From assembly GCF_904849725.1 (NCBI RefSeq), contig NC_058522.1, positions 229,375,084-229,439,083 on the forward strand: a DNA stretch of 64,000 nucleotides, written 5' to 3'. The notes beneath the pieces were generated by a model, which searched no databases, was not told the origin of the DNA, and was given only the letters and a program-made list of their open reading frames with translations. Source of the stretch: Hordeum vulgare subsp. vulgare. Lineage: Eukaryota > Streptophyta > Magnoliopsida > Poales > Poaceae. The stretch's first letter is position 1; each line of letters begins with the position of its first letter. Shown one piece after another: positions 49,047 through 60,476 of this stretch. The position numbers and the translations under genes were made by a program.

Positions 49047-49841
49047 ACAATTCTGCTTCGAGTGACCAGTCCCCTTGCAATGATAACACTAAGTTTCCGG
49101 CTTGGGTCCAGCCTTGGGTTTCTTCGTATGAGGGGCAACATCTTTGCCACTCTTTTTGGAGTTACCCTTCTTGCCCTTGCCATTTTACTTGAAACTAGTG
49201 GTCTTATTGACTGTCAACACTCGATGTTCTTTCTGGATTTCTGACTCATCGACTTTCAGCATCACAAATAGCTCGGCGAGTGATTTATTGACCCCTTGCA
49301 TATTGTAGTTCAACATGAAGCTTTTATAGATAGGTGGCAGTGTTTGAAGAACTCTTTCAGTGATTGGCTCTAGCAGGAGAGCAATTCCCAGCTCAGCTGG
49401 ACGGTTAGAGTACCCAGACATTCTGAGGACATGTTCACTGACAGACCCGTTTTTCTCCATTTTGCAAGCATTGAACTTATCGGAGGTCTCATACCTCTCG
49501 ATCTGGGCATTCTTATCAAAAATAAACTTCAACTCATGGAACATCTCATATGCTCCGGGACGTTCAAAACGTCTTTGAAGTCCCGGTTCTAAGCCATACA
49601 AAATTGCACGTTGAACTACTGAGTAGTCATCCTGACGCGACTACCAAGCGCTCATAACATCTTGGGTCGTCGGTTGGGGTGGTGCTTCACCTAACGACGC
49701 TTCAAGGACATATTGCTTTTGGGAAACCATGAGAATAATCCTCAGATTATGGCCCTAGTCAACAAAGTTGCTTCCATCATCTTTTGGCTTAGCTTTCTCT
49801 AGGAACGCATTAGAATTCAGGGGTGCTACTACCCGAGCCAT
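49047..49841 (-). pseudogene. Gag of Copia #2 (broken)
   Basis: The start is the ATG at 49839-49841 (MARVVAPLNSNAFLEK). A stop follows NFVD near 49755. The body YGLEPGLQRRFERPG through LPPIYKSFMLNYNMQG is open (49601-49185) to a stop after TTSFK. A further TAG (49089-49091) sits directly before an intact zinc knuckle, CYHCKGTGHSKQNC (49047-49088). Confidence 0.85.
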
Positions 49842-50745
49842 TGATCTACAACATAAATTTGCAAACATTACTTAGACTATGTTCAAGATAATTTAGTTTA
49901 GTTAATCATGTTACTAATAAACTCCCACTCAAACTGACATCCATCTAGTCATTCGAGTGACACATGATCCAAATTCACTAACTCAAGTCCGATCATTATG
50001 TGAGTTGAGTTAGCTTCAATGGTGAACATCTCTATGTTGATCGTATCTACTATATGACTCATGTTTGACCTTTCAGTCTCTTGTGTTCTAAGGCCATGTA
50101 TGTACATGCTAGGCTCGTCAAGTTTAACTCGAGTGTTCCGAGTGTGCAACTGTTTTGCACCCGTTGTATCTGAATGTAGAGTCTATCACACCCGATCATC
50201 ACGTGGTGTCTCGAAACGACGAACTGCCGCAATGGTGCAAACTTGGGGAGAACACTATTTTATCTTCATATTTTAGTGAGGGATCACCTTATAATGCTAC
50301 CTTCTTCCTAAGAAAAATAAGGTGCATAAAAGGATTAACATCACATGCCAATCGTAAGTGACATGATATGGCCATGAACTTGTGCTTTTGATCCCCATCT
50401 TGAAAGCATCGGCATGATCGCCATCGACATCGGCGCCACACCATGATCTCCATCATCAAGATCTCCATCAATGTACTGCCATCGAGGTTGTCGCGCTAAC
50501 CATGTTGTTGCTACTAAATCTACTGAACTAGCGATAAAGCAAAGCATCACCAAGCGCAAAATAATTAAAGAAAATCCTATGGCTCCTGTCGGTTGTCGTA
50601 GCATCGGCATGCAAGTCGATATTTAACTACTATAACATGATCATCTCATACATCAAATATATCATATCATGTCTTTGGCTATATCATATCACATCATACC
50701 CTGCAGAAACAAGTTAGACATCCTCTAATTTGTTGTTGCATGTTT
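49842..50745 (-). other. 5' leader of Copia #2, cut by Copia #3
   Basis: It matches the Copia #1 leader up to CATGTTTT, where Copia #3 begins. 50245-50745 is an inverted repeat of 62489-62990. The flank TGTTT (50741-50745) is the presumed target site of Copia #3. Confidence 0.8.
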
Positions 50746-50878
50746 TGTTCGAAATATGCCCTAGAGGCAATAATAAATTAGTTATTATTATATTTCCTTG
50801 TTCCTCATATTCATTTATTATCCATGATATAATTGTATTGATTGGAAACTCAAATACATGTGTGGATACATAGACAAC
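50746..50878 (+). repeat. 5' LTR of Copia #3, first 133 bp
   Basis: LTR start TGTTCGAAATATGCCC, matching inverted the 3' LTR start of Copia #1 at 22823. It ends in ACAAC (50874-50878), the target duplication of S. Confidence 0.87.
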
Positions 50879-53800
50879 TATAGCGACCCGACTCAAAACG
50901 AGTCAAGCCTCTGTGTATCTGTGCCATCCCTGGATCAGTATGCTCGCACACACAGTACATCAATGTATATATCAAAGTGCAATCACATGGAAATAGCATA
51001 AAACTGATATATACCTTAAATATCTCAGCGGAACCAGTCAAGGGAGTGGAGTCCCAATAAACACCAACGGCAAGTTGAGTGTAGACCGTAACCCTGAATC
51101 GTACTCTTACTCATCGAAGAAAAATATTGCAACATAAGACGTTGCAGCCGTGTAGGTCAGCATATTGAATATGCCGGCAATTCACATATGAGAGGGGGTA
51201 AAATATCATCTATACGATATGCATATATGGCAGGTGGTGTTGTAAGTTTTAGCGTAAATCAAATTTTCTCCTACAAGAAGAGAGGCCAAAAGCAAAATAT
51301 TACTACGTTGTTGGTTGTTAATGAGATGGTTCCGCCAACCAGTTCTCATACCCAGGTTATCAATATTACCCACATCAAATATATATAAATGGTGTTGAGA
51401 ATTCCAGATAACTTCAGTTCCTTTGGCTCAAGTTGTCCATGACCGTGGACACGGCTAATCGATTAGGTTTGAGTACTCTGCAGAGTTTTGCACACGTTCC
51501 CCACAAGATTTGATCGCCTCCGTGTATGTCCTCGCACTTTAGGGTGTTTGAAGACCGGATGATCAAAACATGGTCTTTCAACGGGTCCCTCTGAATCCCT
51601 GTCGGTGCCCATCCAAATCCTACCGTTCTTCTACATCTGCTGGCACCACCTGTCCAGAGTCACCGCGTTGTCCAACCAAGCCAGAGCCCATAATGACTTG
51701 TGGTTGTGCAGGTAAGCCTTGGGTCTTGAAAATATTCGTCCGTCTCTTTGAGCCTGGGTGAAACTTTCCGCAAAATGTCATGGCACGTCTCCAGCATCCC
51801 GGGTCATCCACTGGTTTCTCCAGGGAGCCGATCAACCGTCCTTCACCCAGAGTTGCATTGCATCACGAGGTCTTGAAAATTCTTGACTTAACCAGTCTTG
51901 ATTATTAAATTATTCTCGCATCACTCATGATAAACTCTCAACCAGAATCCCGTCTACTGAAGCATAGCAATATGAAATTTGTCGTCCCGGGCCAAGTAAC
52001 GGGGTTGTTGGGTGCCTACCACATGATACTACAATATGTAACCATAATTTCCAAGTACCTACTCAGCATGCAATTGGGCATAGGATGGTAGAACTACGAT
52101 GCATAAGACATAAGTGATACATGATCAAATGACTTGCGTGGTGAGGTTGATGAAGAAGAATTATCGTTCTCGAGAAATAACTTGATAGACTATTTGTCAC
52201 TCTCCGATGAAATCTATATAACAAACATATCATTCACATAAGCACTCATACTAGCAATCATTCTAGCAATCAAAACAAAAGAGAGAGCGAATAAGAATCC
52301 GAAAGAAACTTCAACTAAAACTAGGAGTCTTCTACTACATCAAACACTAAATAGTTTTTTTTGTTCTAACTGAAAATAAAACATTAAATAACAGAGAACT
52401 AAGATACAAATCTAATCAAGATAAAATAAAGTATTTTACATAAAACTATTTTGAAAGTATTTTCAAATGGGAGTTGAAACAGTAGAGAAATCAATTGCAA
52501 GTTATTAGAGAACTAGAATTGATTTCATGATAACAAATAAAAATAAAAATAAAAATTTGTTGAAAACCTACTGTTAACTAACAGAAACAAAATATAAACT
52601 TTGTGAAATATAAAAGAAAATAATTTAAAAACAATTATAGAAAAAGAAATAGCCATAATCCTAAAAGAACTAAAACAGAATCTGTTTTGGTAAAACCCCA
52701 AGTAAAAATATTTAAAAAATTTGAAACTTAAACTACTGAAATATATGATCACAAGGAAACAGCAGCAAAAAGAATTAAATTAAAAGCTATTTTTAAACTC
52801 CCAGAATAAGCAAAACAAGATTTAAACCAAATCTGATCTAATTCAAATTTTATAATTCCAAACATAGACAAATTATATATTTTCGGAAACTACAAGAAAT
52901 TTGTGATCTAACACAAAACGAATCACCTAATTTGGAGGTACACACTAATAGATATGAATTTTACAAGTTTTCTCTTTTTCTGGAAAAAAAACCGGGACGG
53001 GATTTCTTTGAAGCTCACCATGGAGGGAAGGTTGGCCGGCGAGGTGGGGCTTGCTCCGGCGAGGGGAGGTTGCCGGCAGGGAGGGGGGACGGCGGAGGGG
53101 GTCCCGGCGCTGGTGGGGAGGGGCTTCAGGAAGGGTGGGGTGAGGGTAGGGAGCTCTTGTAGGCTTCGTTCTTGGGAGGAAGATGGAGATGGTGACGAGG
53201 TGGCTACGGGCAGGGAGGAGACAAGGTGATGGGGAAAATGAAACGAGGAGAGGAGGGGCGTTCTTATAGGGTGGTGGGAGGCTCGGGAAGGAAGTGTAGC
53301 CCGCGAATCGGGGGAGGGAAGCTTCCTAGGAAGCTTCTGCCATGGCCACAAAAGGAAGCTCGTGAGGAGGAAGAAGAAGGTGGGATTGGGCCAGATTGGT
53401 TTCCTAACGTGGCCCAAGTACATTCCTAAAATAAGAGATCTCTTTCCCTTTTTATTAAAACAGGAATTAATACGATTAAAAGGAAATAGAATATCCTTGG
53501 AATATAGGGGTATAATATATTAAAAATTTCAGAAAAATAAATTCAAAAAGATGGACATTTTTCCACGGCCAAAATAAATACTTCAAAAAAATGTATTTTC
53601 AGAAAATCCCCTAAATGCTTTATTTCTTTTTGCAAATAATTACTCAAATAAATCTTGGGTGTCATGGCTCAAATATTTCAAAGAATATCCCTGGGTTTGG
53701 AGGGTCATGTTTCTCCTCTCTTTTTCTCTTGTTTGACAAAGTATTGTTCCCGGCATTCCGTGAGTGAAGAAGAAAACAAAATGCAAATGAAAAATCGAAA

Positions 53801-54035
53801 GGAAACTCAAGTGCCACCTTGGTTCAAATTCTTTGTAGTTGAAGAAGTCATGATATCTCCTCTCGCTGGTTTTAAAAAGATGAATTTGAACTCACAGGAA
53901 ACGGGAAAGTCATTTTATTCCCTCTCATTCAAAAGTTTTTGAAAAGTTTCAAATTTCACTCAAGTTTCAATCACTCAAACAAACAAACAATCAATCTAAT
54001 AATTTTATTAACATTCCAAAATTTGGGATGTTACA
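50879..54035 (-). repeat. 3' LTR of element S, 3157 bp
   Basis: It starts TATAGCGACCC (TG changed to TA) and ends GGGATGTTACA. It aligns with 27314-30503 and 57291-60471. A GC-rich island lies at about 53025-53400; ORFs in it are compositional. Confidence 0.9.
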
Positions 54036-54049
54036 AACCTACCACACTT
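54036..54049 (-). other. Polypurine tract of element S
   Basis: AAGTGTGGTAGGTT on the minus strand immediately before the LTR start TGTAACATCCC. Confidence 0.65.
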
Positions 54050-55218
54050 AAAATGAATCTCGTCCTCGAGATTCGAAGAGGTTATAAACAAAGGTTAGGG
54101 TTTGGGGGTCTTCTAACAAATCCAACCTCCGGCAAAGTGGGATGCTACCACACTTCAAAATAAGGATTACTGGTCCCTCAAAATGTTTTAACGATCCTCT
54201 GGGGTTTTGGCAACTGACTTCTCACAGTCTTCATACTAAATCCTTTGGTGATGCTCTCCCGTTATATTCATAACGTTTCCATCAAAATCGAGGGTTCCTC
54301 TGTTGATATAAGCTTCTTCCGTTACTCGGTCTTCTTAACTGACAGTCTCATGGTCAATTCTAAATAACCTATCGACGATTCTCATGGTGGTCTACCATTT
54401 GTGGTTATCCTGCATAGAGAGGGGTCTTGGTTTCATCCTCACCGTAAAATTTCTTACGCGTGACAACAAGTGCCATGTGCATGGGGCTTTCAGCATACCA
54501 TTCTAAGGCTTAAACAAAAGCTTCAAAGAACGTCGTCTCTCTTTATGGGTAAGTCTCTCAGATTTACCATTCCGAATAGCAAGAGAATGATAAGAGTAAG
54601 TCGTCATGGTGATCAATCCATTCCGCACCCAAATCATTACTCTGTATAAGGTTTAGCGAATCTCGTATTCTAACACTCGGGCAACCTCACAAGCGTTGCA
54701 GAATTTCTCTTGTCCACGAACGAAGTTCGGATAATCCATTGATTCTGCAAGCTAAACAAAACATCTATCATAACTTCACAACTCTCAGGGTTTCGTATGC
54801 TCCTAAGAAAACATTTGCTGATCCATCATAGCTTCTTCCAAGTTTCTTTCTCCAAAAAGGTAGTACTTGATCCTTATTAGTCCCGGGGTCTGTGGGTTGC
54901 ACACCCACTTTTACTCATACTTGGAATTACTCCGCCTTTAAATCCTATAGTGTTTCCTCCATCATAGGTAACCATCATATAATTGAAATCCTCAGACTTA
55001 TTTTTGGTTCACACGCCACTCTGTGGGATACCATAAGAATGTATTGCTTCATCGATAAATCATATTTATTTCATACTCAATCCTTTATTACATCCTTAAT
55101 TCCTCCTCAAAACTCCAAATTCAAAAAATTAACTTTATTACATATGATGCCATCCACATTGTTCGGTATGGTCAAGCATTTCTGCCAAATTTATTCTTTT
55201 GTCTCTCTTGGAGGTACT
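54050..55218 (-). other. Non-coding 3' internal region of element S
   Basis: No conserved protein seen. The plus-strand ORF at 54892-55440 overlaps the second ORF antisense, and I judge it a shadow. Confidence 0.55.
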
Positions 55219-55676
55219 TTAGTTCCGCTGGAACTTTCCAATGTCCTCCTTGAAATCATCCATATTTTGCTTTCTCATGGTGGCCATGAGCTTCATTTCC
55301 ATCATCTCCGCATGCACTTCACTCTGGTATTCCTGGGTATGACAGAGTCTCGTTTCAAGTATTTCTCCAATCTTACGTATGGCTTCCATGGCAGCTTCAC
55401 GAACAGCATCAAAGAAGGGCTCGTGGTGCACGTGAAATGAAAAAGGTATTGGCCCATAGTCTTTGGACAAACTCCTTTCACCTGGTGGAGCTGTACTTCC
55501 ACATACCAAAGTTCCACTCCATTTTCCATGAACGGGAAGCCTTTGTAGACTGCATCTCCTTCAAGATGAATGTGCTTCATCATGTCCTTCAGGATTTTTG
55601 GGTAATCATGATAACTGGTCAGGGTCATGATCGTTTCTGGGCCCTTGAGGAATGAGTCGTAGAGAAAACAACGCAT
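55219..55676 (-). pseudogene. Second ORF of element S, frameshifted, unknown
   Basis: The N-terminal half reads in one frame from 55676 (MRCFLYDSFLKGPETIM; later GVELWYVEVQLHQ). Near 55470 the sensible frame shifts, and the C-terminal half reads GPIPFSFHVHHEPFFDAV and AAMEAIRKIGEILE to 55219. I vaguely recall similar segments (an AVREAA-IxxxxEI stretch) in unannotated grass repeat proteins, but I cannot name a domain. It lies ~150 bp downstream of the Gag-like ORF in element orientation, where a protease would be expected, and no DTG/DSG motif is visible. Confidence 0.5.
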
Positions 55677-55828
55677 ACAGTTTCAACATAGGAGATCATG
55701 ACACAACAATTTTATTGATTCATGAGTTATTGCAATCTCAGAGACTTCTGTTACAAAAATTCAACTCCATGGTCTCATGAAAAACAAGAGTGCTTCAGAT
55801 TACACTAATTGCCTCGGTCAAAACTTAA

Positions 55829-56806
55829 CTACTCCATTTTAGCTTTCTTCCTACGTGGACAATCATTAGCAAAATGTCCTGCTTCCTTGCAACGAAAGCA
55901 AATGAGTTCTGACAAGTCTCGAGGCGTCTTAGTGTTTGCTTTTGCTCCTTGGGTTTCCGGCTTCCTTCCTGAGCACATGTATTTGTGGTGGCCAAATTCC
56001 ATACACTTGTAACATCTGACATGACTCAGGTCTTTATCTGCAGAGATTGGGCTCTTTCGAGGGTACTTTTCCTTCTTTCCGGACTCCTTCATTTTGGCCA
56101 GTTCTTCTATTTCAAGTGGATCAATCTCCACTTTTTCCGTCAGGAAGTTTCCTAGATACTCTTGGCTTCCCTTCGTGCAATCGTGTGAATAATGTCCTCC
56201 TTCTCCACATGAGTAACACGCATTGGAGAAAAATCTGTTCAGACCTTGTTCATCAGGGTCTTCTATATTTTCGTTCATCACAGGTTCTTCTAGAATCTTC
56301 TTCTTGAGGGTTTCCTTCATTGCATCTTTCTGCTGCTTGACAACTTGTTGCACCTTGGGGTAAATGTGACACTGAGCTGGGTAGTGGGTGGTTCCTTCAC
56401 ACAAGAAGCAAGTCACGTGACTAGTTGGGCATTCCTCCGCTAGGTGACTTTCTTCATAATGGGTGCATCCATCCTTGTGTTCTTCTTGGGTGTGTCCTAT
56501 TTCTCCACAGATCTTGCATGCACAAGGCTTCTTCATCGGCTTAACATAACACTTTTCAATCAGACGGTATCTTAACATAGTCTTCTTGAATTTGTCCCAA
56601 GTTTCTGCTCCACTAAATCCTTGTATGGCATGGTGCATTTTCCACCAGATAGCAGCACTTTGGGTAAAGTACTGAAGAGCGTGTGCCACTTCATACTTCC
56701 TTGAAACCAAATTGCTCCTGAAGTGGTTCTCCATGTACTGAATCCATATTTCAGCTTCCAGCTGGGTCATTGGTCGAGAGGTTATAAGTACAGCTTCATA
56801 CGCCAT
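55829..56806 (-). CDS. Multi-zinc-knuckle Gag-like protein of element S, intact
   Basis: 325 residues. The ATG at 56804-56806 is preceded directly by an in-frame TAG, so the start is well defined. Residues ~20-85 resemble a retrotransposon Gag domain (WIQYMENHF at 21-29, AAIWWKMHHA at 51-60, WDKFKKTMLRYRL at 70-82). Four canonical CX2CX4HX4C knuckles follow at 133-146, 197-210, 265-278 and 303-316. An N-terminal pair is degenerate: CKICGEIGH at 97-105 lacks a proper last Cys, and 114-126 has Tyr117 in place of the second Cys. Linkers are Lys/Glu-rich, with a basic C-terminus. Gag binds and packages element RNA; several knuckles instead of one or two is unusual among the Gags in this window. 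No protease or RT is fused. It lacks stops, in contrast to every other long ORF here, although expression is not shown. Confidence 0.8.
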   Translation of the reverse strand: MAYEAVLITSRPMTQLEAEIWIQYMENHFRSNLVSRKYEVAHALQYFTQSAAIWWKMHHAIQGFSGAETWDKFKKTMLRYRLIEKCYVKPMKKPCACKICGEIGHTQEEHKDGCTHYEESHLAEECPTSHVTCFLCEGTTHYPAQCHIYPKVQQVVKQQKDAMKETLKKKILEEPVMNENIEDPDEQGLNRFFSNACYSCGEGGHYSHDCTKGSQEYLGNFLTEKVEIDPLEIEELAKMKESGKKEKYPRKSPISADKDLSHVRCYKCMEFGHHKYMCSGRKPETQGAKANTKTPRDLSELICFRCKEAGHFANDCPRRKKAKME

Positions 56807-57274
56807 CTATTGGGTCCAAGGTTTTTGGGATGAGATGGGTAAGAGAGAGAGAGGGAGATACACACAATACAAACAATATTTTTGAGAATAGGTTTTATTT
56901 GTGGATGTCGGAAAATACACACAAATGACGGCTCACAAATTATCGTATCTAACGTGGGTATATAACAGGGATTTCGAGTTCTAATGGTCATATAAATATT
57001 CGAACGCTTCAGGGTCTTCGAATTCTTCGGGTCTTGAGAGTCTTCAATTGTTGTAGTTTCAATTGCATGGTGAAATCCTCTTTACTTTGAAGGGGAGTTG
57101 GTTGATCCTTCTTGTGGTCAAAGGGCATTGTCTAACCATTTGAGGTGAGAGAGAACATTCAACGAAATCAGAAGAGATGAGAAGTAAAAGGTGTTCTTTG
57201 AAAATAAAAAAAATTGAGAGATCCTTTCCTAAGAAATTTCCAGTTTCTAGGGTCACGTCCTACAGTCAACATGT
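56807..57274 (-). other. 5' leader of element S
   Basis: About 470 bp between primer site and Gag-like ORF. It has no supported ORF. A GA-rich run (AGAGAGAGAGGGAGA) is at about 56840-56858 on the plus strand. Confidence 0.6.
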
Positions 57275-57286
57275 GCTTTGATACCA
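57275..57286 (-). other. Primer-binding site of element S (tRNA-Met type)
   Basis: TGGTATCAAAGC on the minus strand, one base from the initiator-Met tRNA complement TGGTATCAGAGC, four bases from the LTR edge. Confidence 0.8.
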
Positions 57287-57290
57287 TTTC

Positions 57291-60200
57291 TGTAGCGACC
57301 CGACTCAAAACGAGTCAAGCCTCTCTGTATCTGTGCCATCCCTGGATCAGTATGCTGGCACACACAGTACATCAATATATATATCAAAGTGAAATCACAT
57401 GGAAATAGCGTAAAACTGATATATACCTTAAATATCTCAGCGGAAGCAATCAAGGGAGTGGAGTCCCAATAAACACCAGCGGCAACTTGAGTGTAGACCG
57501 TGACCCTGAATCGTACTCTTACTCGTCGAAGAAAAATATCTGCAACATAAGACGTTGCGGTCGTGTAGGTCAGCATATTGAATATGCCGGCAAGTCACAT
57601 ATGAGAGGGGGTAAAATATCATCTATACTATATGCATATATGGCAGGTGGTGTTGTAAGTCTTAGCGTAAAGCAATTTTTCTCCTACAACAAGAGAGGCT
57701 AAAAGCAAAATGTTACTACGCTGTTGGTTGTTAATGAGATGGTTCCGCCAACCAGTTGTCATACCCAGGTTATCAATATTACCCACATCAAATATATATA
57801 AATGGTGTTGAGAATTCCAGATAACTTCAGTTCCTTTGGCTCAAGTTGTCCATGACCGTGGACACGGCTAATCGATTAGGTTTGAGTACTCTGCAGAGTT
57901 TTTCACACGTTCCCCACAAGATTTGAACGCCTCCATGTATGTCCTCCCACTTTAGGGTGTTTGAAGACCGGATGATCAAAACATGGTCTTTCAACGGGTC
58001 CCTCTGAATCCCTGTCGGTGCCCATCCAAATCCTACCATTCTTCTACATCTACTGGCACCGCCTGTCCAGAGTTGTCGCGTTGTCCAACCAAGCCAGAGC
58101 TCATAATGACTTGTGGCTGTGCAGGTAAGCCTTGGGTCTTGAAAATATCCATCCGTCTCTATGAGCCTGGGTGAAGCTTTCCGCAAGATGTCATGGCACG
58201 TCTCCAGTATCCCGGGTCATCCACTGGTTTCTCCAGGGAACCGATCAACCGTCCTTCACCCAGAATTGCATTGCATCACGAGGTCTTGAAAAGTCTTGAC
58301 TTAACCGGTCTTGGTTAGTAAATTATTCTCGCATCACTCGTGATAAACTCTCAACCAGAATCCCGTCTACTCAAGCATAGCAATATGAAATTTGTCATCC
58401 CGGGCCAAGTAACGGGGTTGTTGGGTGCTTACCACATGATACTACAATATGTAACCATAATTTCCAAGTACCTACTCAGCATGCAATTGGGCATAGGATG
58501 GTAGAACTACGATGCATAAAACATAGGTGATACATGATCAAATGACTTGCCTCGTGAGGTTGATGAAGAAGAATTATCGTTCTCGAGAAATGACTTGTTA
58601 GACTATTCGTCACTCTCTGATGAAATCTATATAACAAACATATCATTCACATAAGCACTGATACTAGCAATCATTCTAGCAATCAAAACAAAAGAGAGAG
58701 CGAATAAGAATCCGAAAGAAACTTCAACTAAAACTAGGAGTCTTCTACTACATCAAACACTAAATAGTTTTTTTTGTTCTAACTGAAAATAAAACATTAA
58801 ATAATAGAGAACTAAGATATAAATTTAATCAAGATAAAATAAAATATTTTACATAAAACTATTTTGAAAGTATTTTGAAATGGGAGTTGAAACAGTAGAG
58901 AAATCAATTGCAAGTTATTAGAGAACTAGAATTGATTTCATGATAACAAATAAAAATAAAAATAAAAATTTGTTGAAAACCTACTGTTAACTAACAGAAA
59001 CAAAATATAAACTTTCTGAAATATAAAATAAAATAATTTAAAAACAATTATAGAAAAAGAAATAGCCATAATCCTAAAAGAACTAAAACAGAATCTTTTT
59101 TGGTAAAATCCCCAAGTAAAAATATTTAAAAAATTTGAAACTTAAACTACTGAAATATATGATCACTAGGAAACACCAGCAAAAAGAATTAAATTAAAAG
59201 CTATTTTTAAACTCCCAGAATAAGCAAAACAAGATCTAAACAAAATCTGATCTAATTCAAATTTTGTAATTCCAAACATAGACAAATTATATATTTTCGG
59301 AAACTACAAGAAATTTTTGATCTACGCAAAAAAGAGTCACCTAATTTGGAGGTACACACTAATAGATATCAATTTTATAAGTTTGCTCTTTTTCTGAAAA
59401 AACAAACTGTGACGGGATTTCTTTGAAGCTCACCATGGATGGAAGGTTGGCTGTGGCTGGGAGGTTGGCCGGCGAGGTGGGGCTTGCTCCGGCGAGGGGA
59501 GGTCGCCGGCAGGGAGGGGGAACGGCGGAGGGGGTCCCGGAGCTGGTGGGGAGGGGCTTCAGGAGGGGTGGGGTGAGGGTAGGGAGCTCCTGTAGGCTTT
59601 GTTCTTGGGAGGAAGATGGAGATGGTGACGAGGTGGCTACGGGAAGGGAGGAGACGAGGTGATGGGGAAAATGGAACGAGGAGAGGAGGGGCGTTCTTAT
59701 AGGGTGGTGGGCGGCTCGGGAAGGAAGTGTAGCCCGCGAATCGGGGGAGGGAAGCTTCCTAGGAAGCTTCTGCCATGGTCAGAGAAGGAAGCTCGTGAGG
59801 AGGAAGAAGAAGGTGGAATTGGGCTAGATTGGTTTCCTAACATGGCCCAAGTACATTCCTAAAATAAGAGATCTCTTTCCCTTTTTATTAAAATAGGAAT
59901 TAATACGATTAAAAGGAAATAGAATATCCTTGGAACATAGGGGTGTAATATATTAAAATTTTCAGAAAAATAAATTCAAAAATATGGACATTTTTCCACG
60001 GCCAAAATAAATACTTCAAAAAAAATGTTTTTTTCAGAAAATCCCCTAAATGCTTTATTTCTTTTTGCAAAATAATTACTCAAATAAATCTTGGGTGTCA
60101 TGGCTCAAATATTTCAAAGAATATCCCCGGGTTTGGAGGGTCATGTTTCTCCTCTCTTTTTCTCTTGTTGGACAAAGTATTGTTCCCGACATTCCGTGAG

Positions 60201-60471
60201 TGAAGAAGAAAACAAAATGCAAAGGAAAAATCGAAAGGAAATTCAAGTGCCACCTTGGTTCAAATTCTTTGTAGTTGAAGAAGTCATGCTATCTCCTCTC
60301 GGTGGTTTTAAAAAGATGAATTTGAACTCACAGGAGACGGGAAAGTCATTTTATTCCCTCTCATTGAAAAGTTTTTGAAAAGTTTCAAATTTCACTCAAG
60401 TTTCAATCACTCAAACAAACAAACAATCAATCTAATAATTTTATTAACATTCCAAAATTTGGGATGTTACA
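57291..60471 (-). repeat. 5' LTR of element S, 3181 bp
   Basis: From TGTAGCGACCC to GGGATGTTACA, followed by ATAAC. It aligns throughout with 50879-54035; GC-rich island at about 59450-59850. Confidence 0.9.
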
Positions 60472-60476
60472 ATAAC

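Larger units (their letters stand above)
46076..50745 (-). mobile_element. Copia #2: BARE/Angela-like, internal part only
   Basis: Same family and orientation as Copia #1, starting abruptly inside RNase H at the edge of element C and ending in the leader, where Copia #3 is inserted. Neither LTR is in the window. Gag, protease, integrase, RT and RNase H are recognisable and all broken. Its lesions differ from those of Copia #1, so the two decayed independently. Confidence 0.88.
50879..60471 (-). mobile_element. S: complete 9.6-kb LARD-like retrotransposon with 3.2-kb LTRs
   Basis: Minus-strand order: LTR 57291-60471, four-base spacer, primer site TGGTATCAAAGC, leader, intact 325-residue multi-CCHC Gag-like ORF, a second broken ORF, non-coding region, polypurine tract, LTR 50879-54035. 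Flanks are ACAAC and ATAAC, a 5-bp target duplication with one C-to-T change. Protease, RT and integrase are absent from the 3.26-kb internal domain. LTRs longer than 3 kb around a body without pol match the LARD idea described for Triticeae. The two LTRs differ by about ten bases in a ~240-base stretch I compared (51430-51670 with 57843-58085), so it is not very recent. Confidence 0.85.

Noticed and set aside
22824..50745. Copia #1 and #2 as a segmental duplication of ~25 kb
   Set aside because: Only the Copia sequence is shared; flanking insertions differ and the inactivating mutations are not shared.
54892..55440. 182-codon plus-strand ORF inside element S
   Set aside because: It lies antisense to the second S ORF, whose minus-strand translation is more protein-like, and matches no known domain.
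59423..60378. ORFs repeated at 52932-53942 and 59423-60378
   Set aside because: They are duplicated because they lie in the two LTRs of element S; frames differ by indels between copies.
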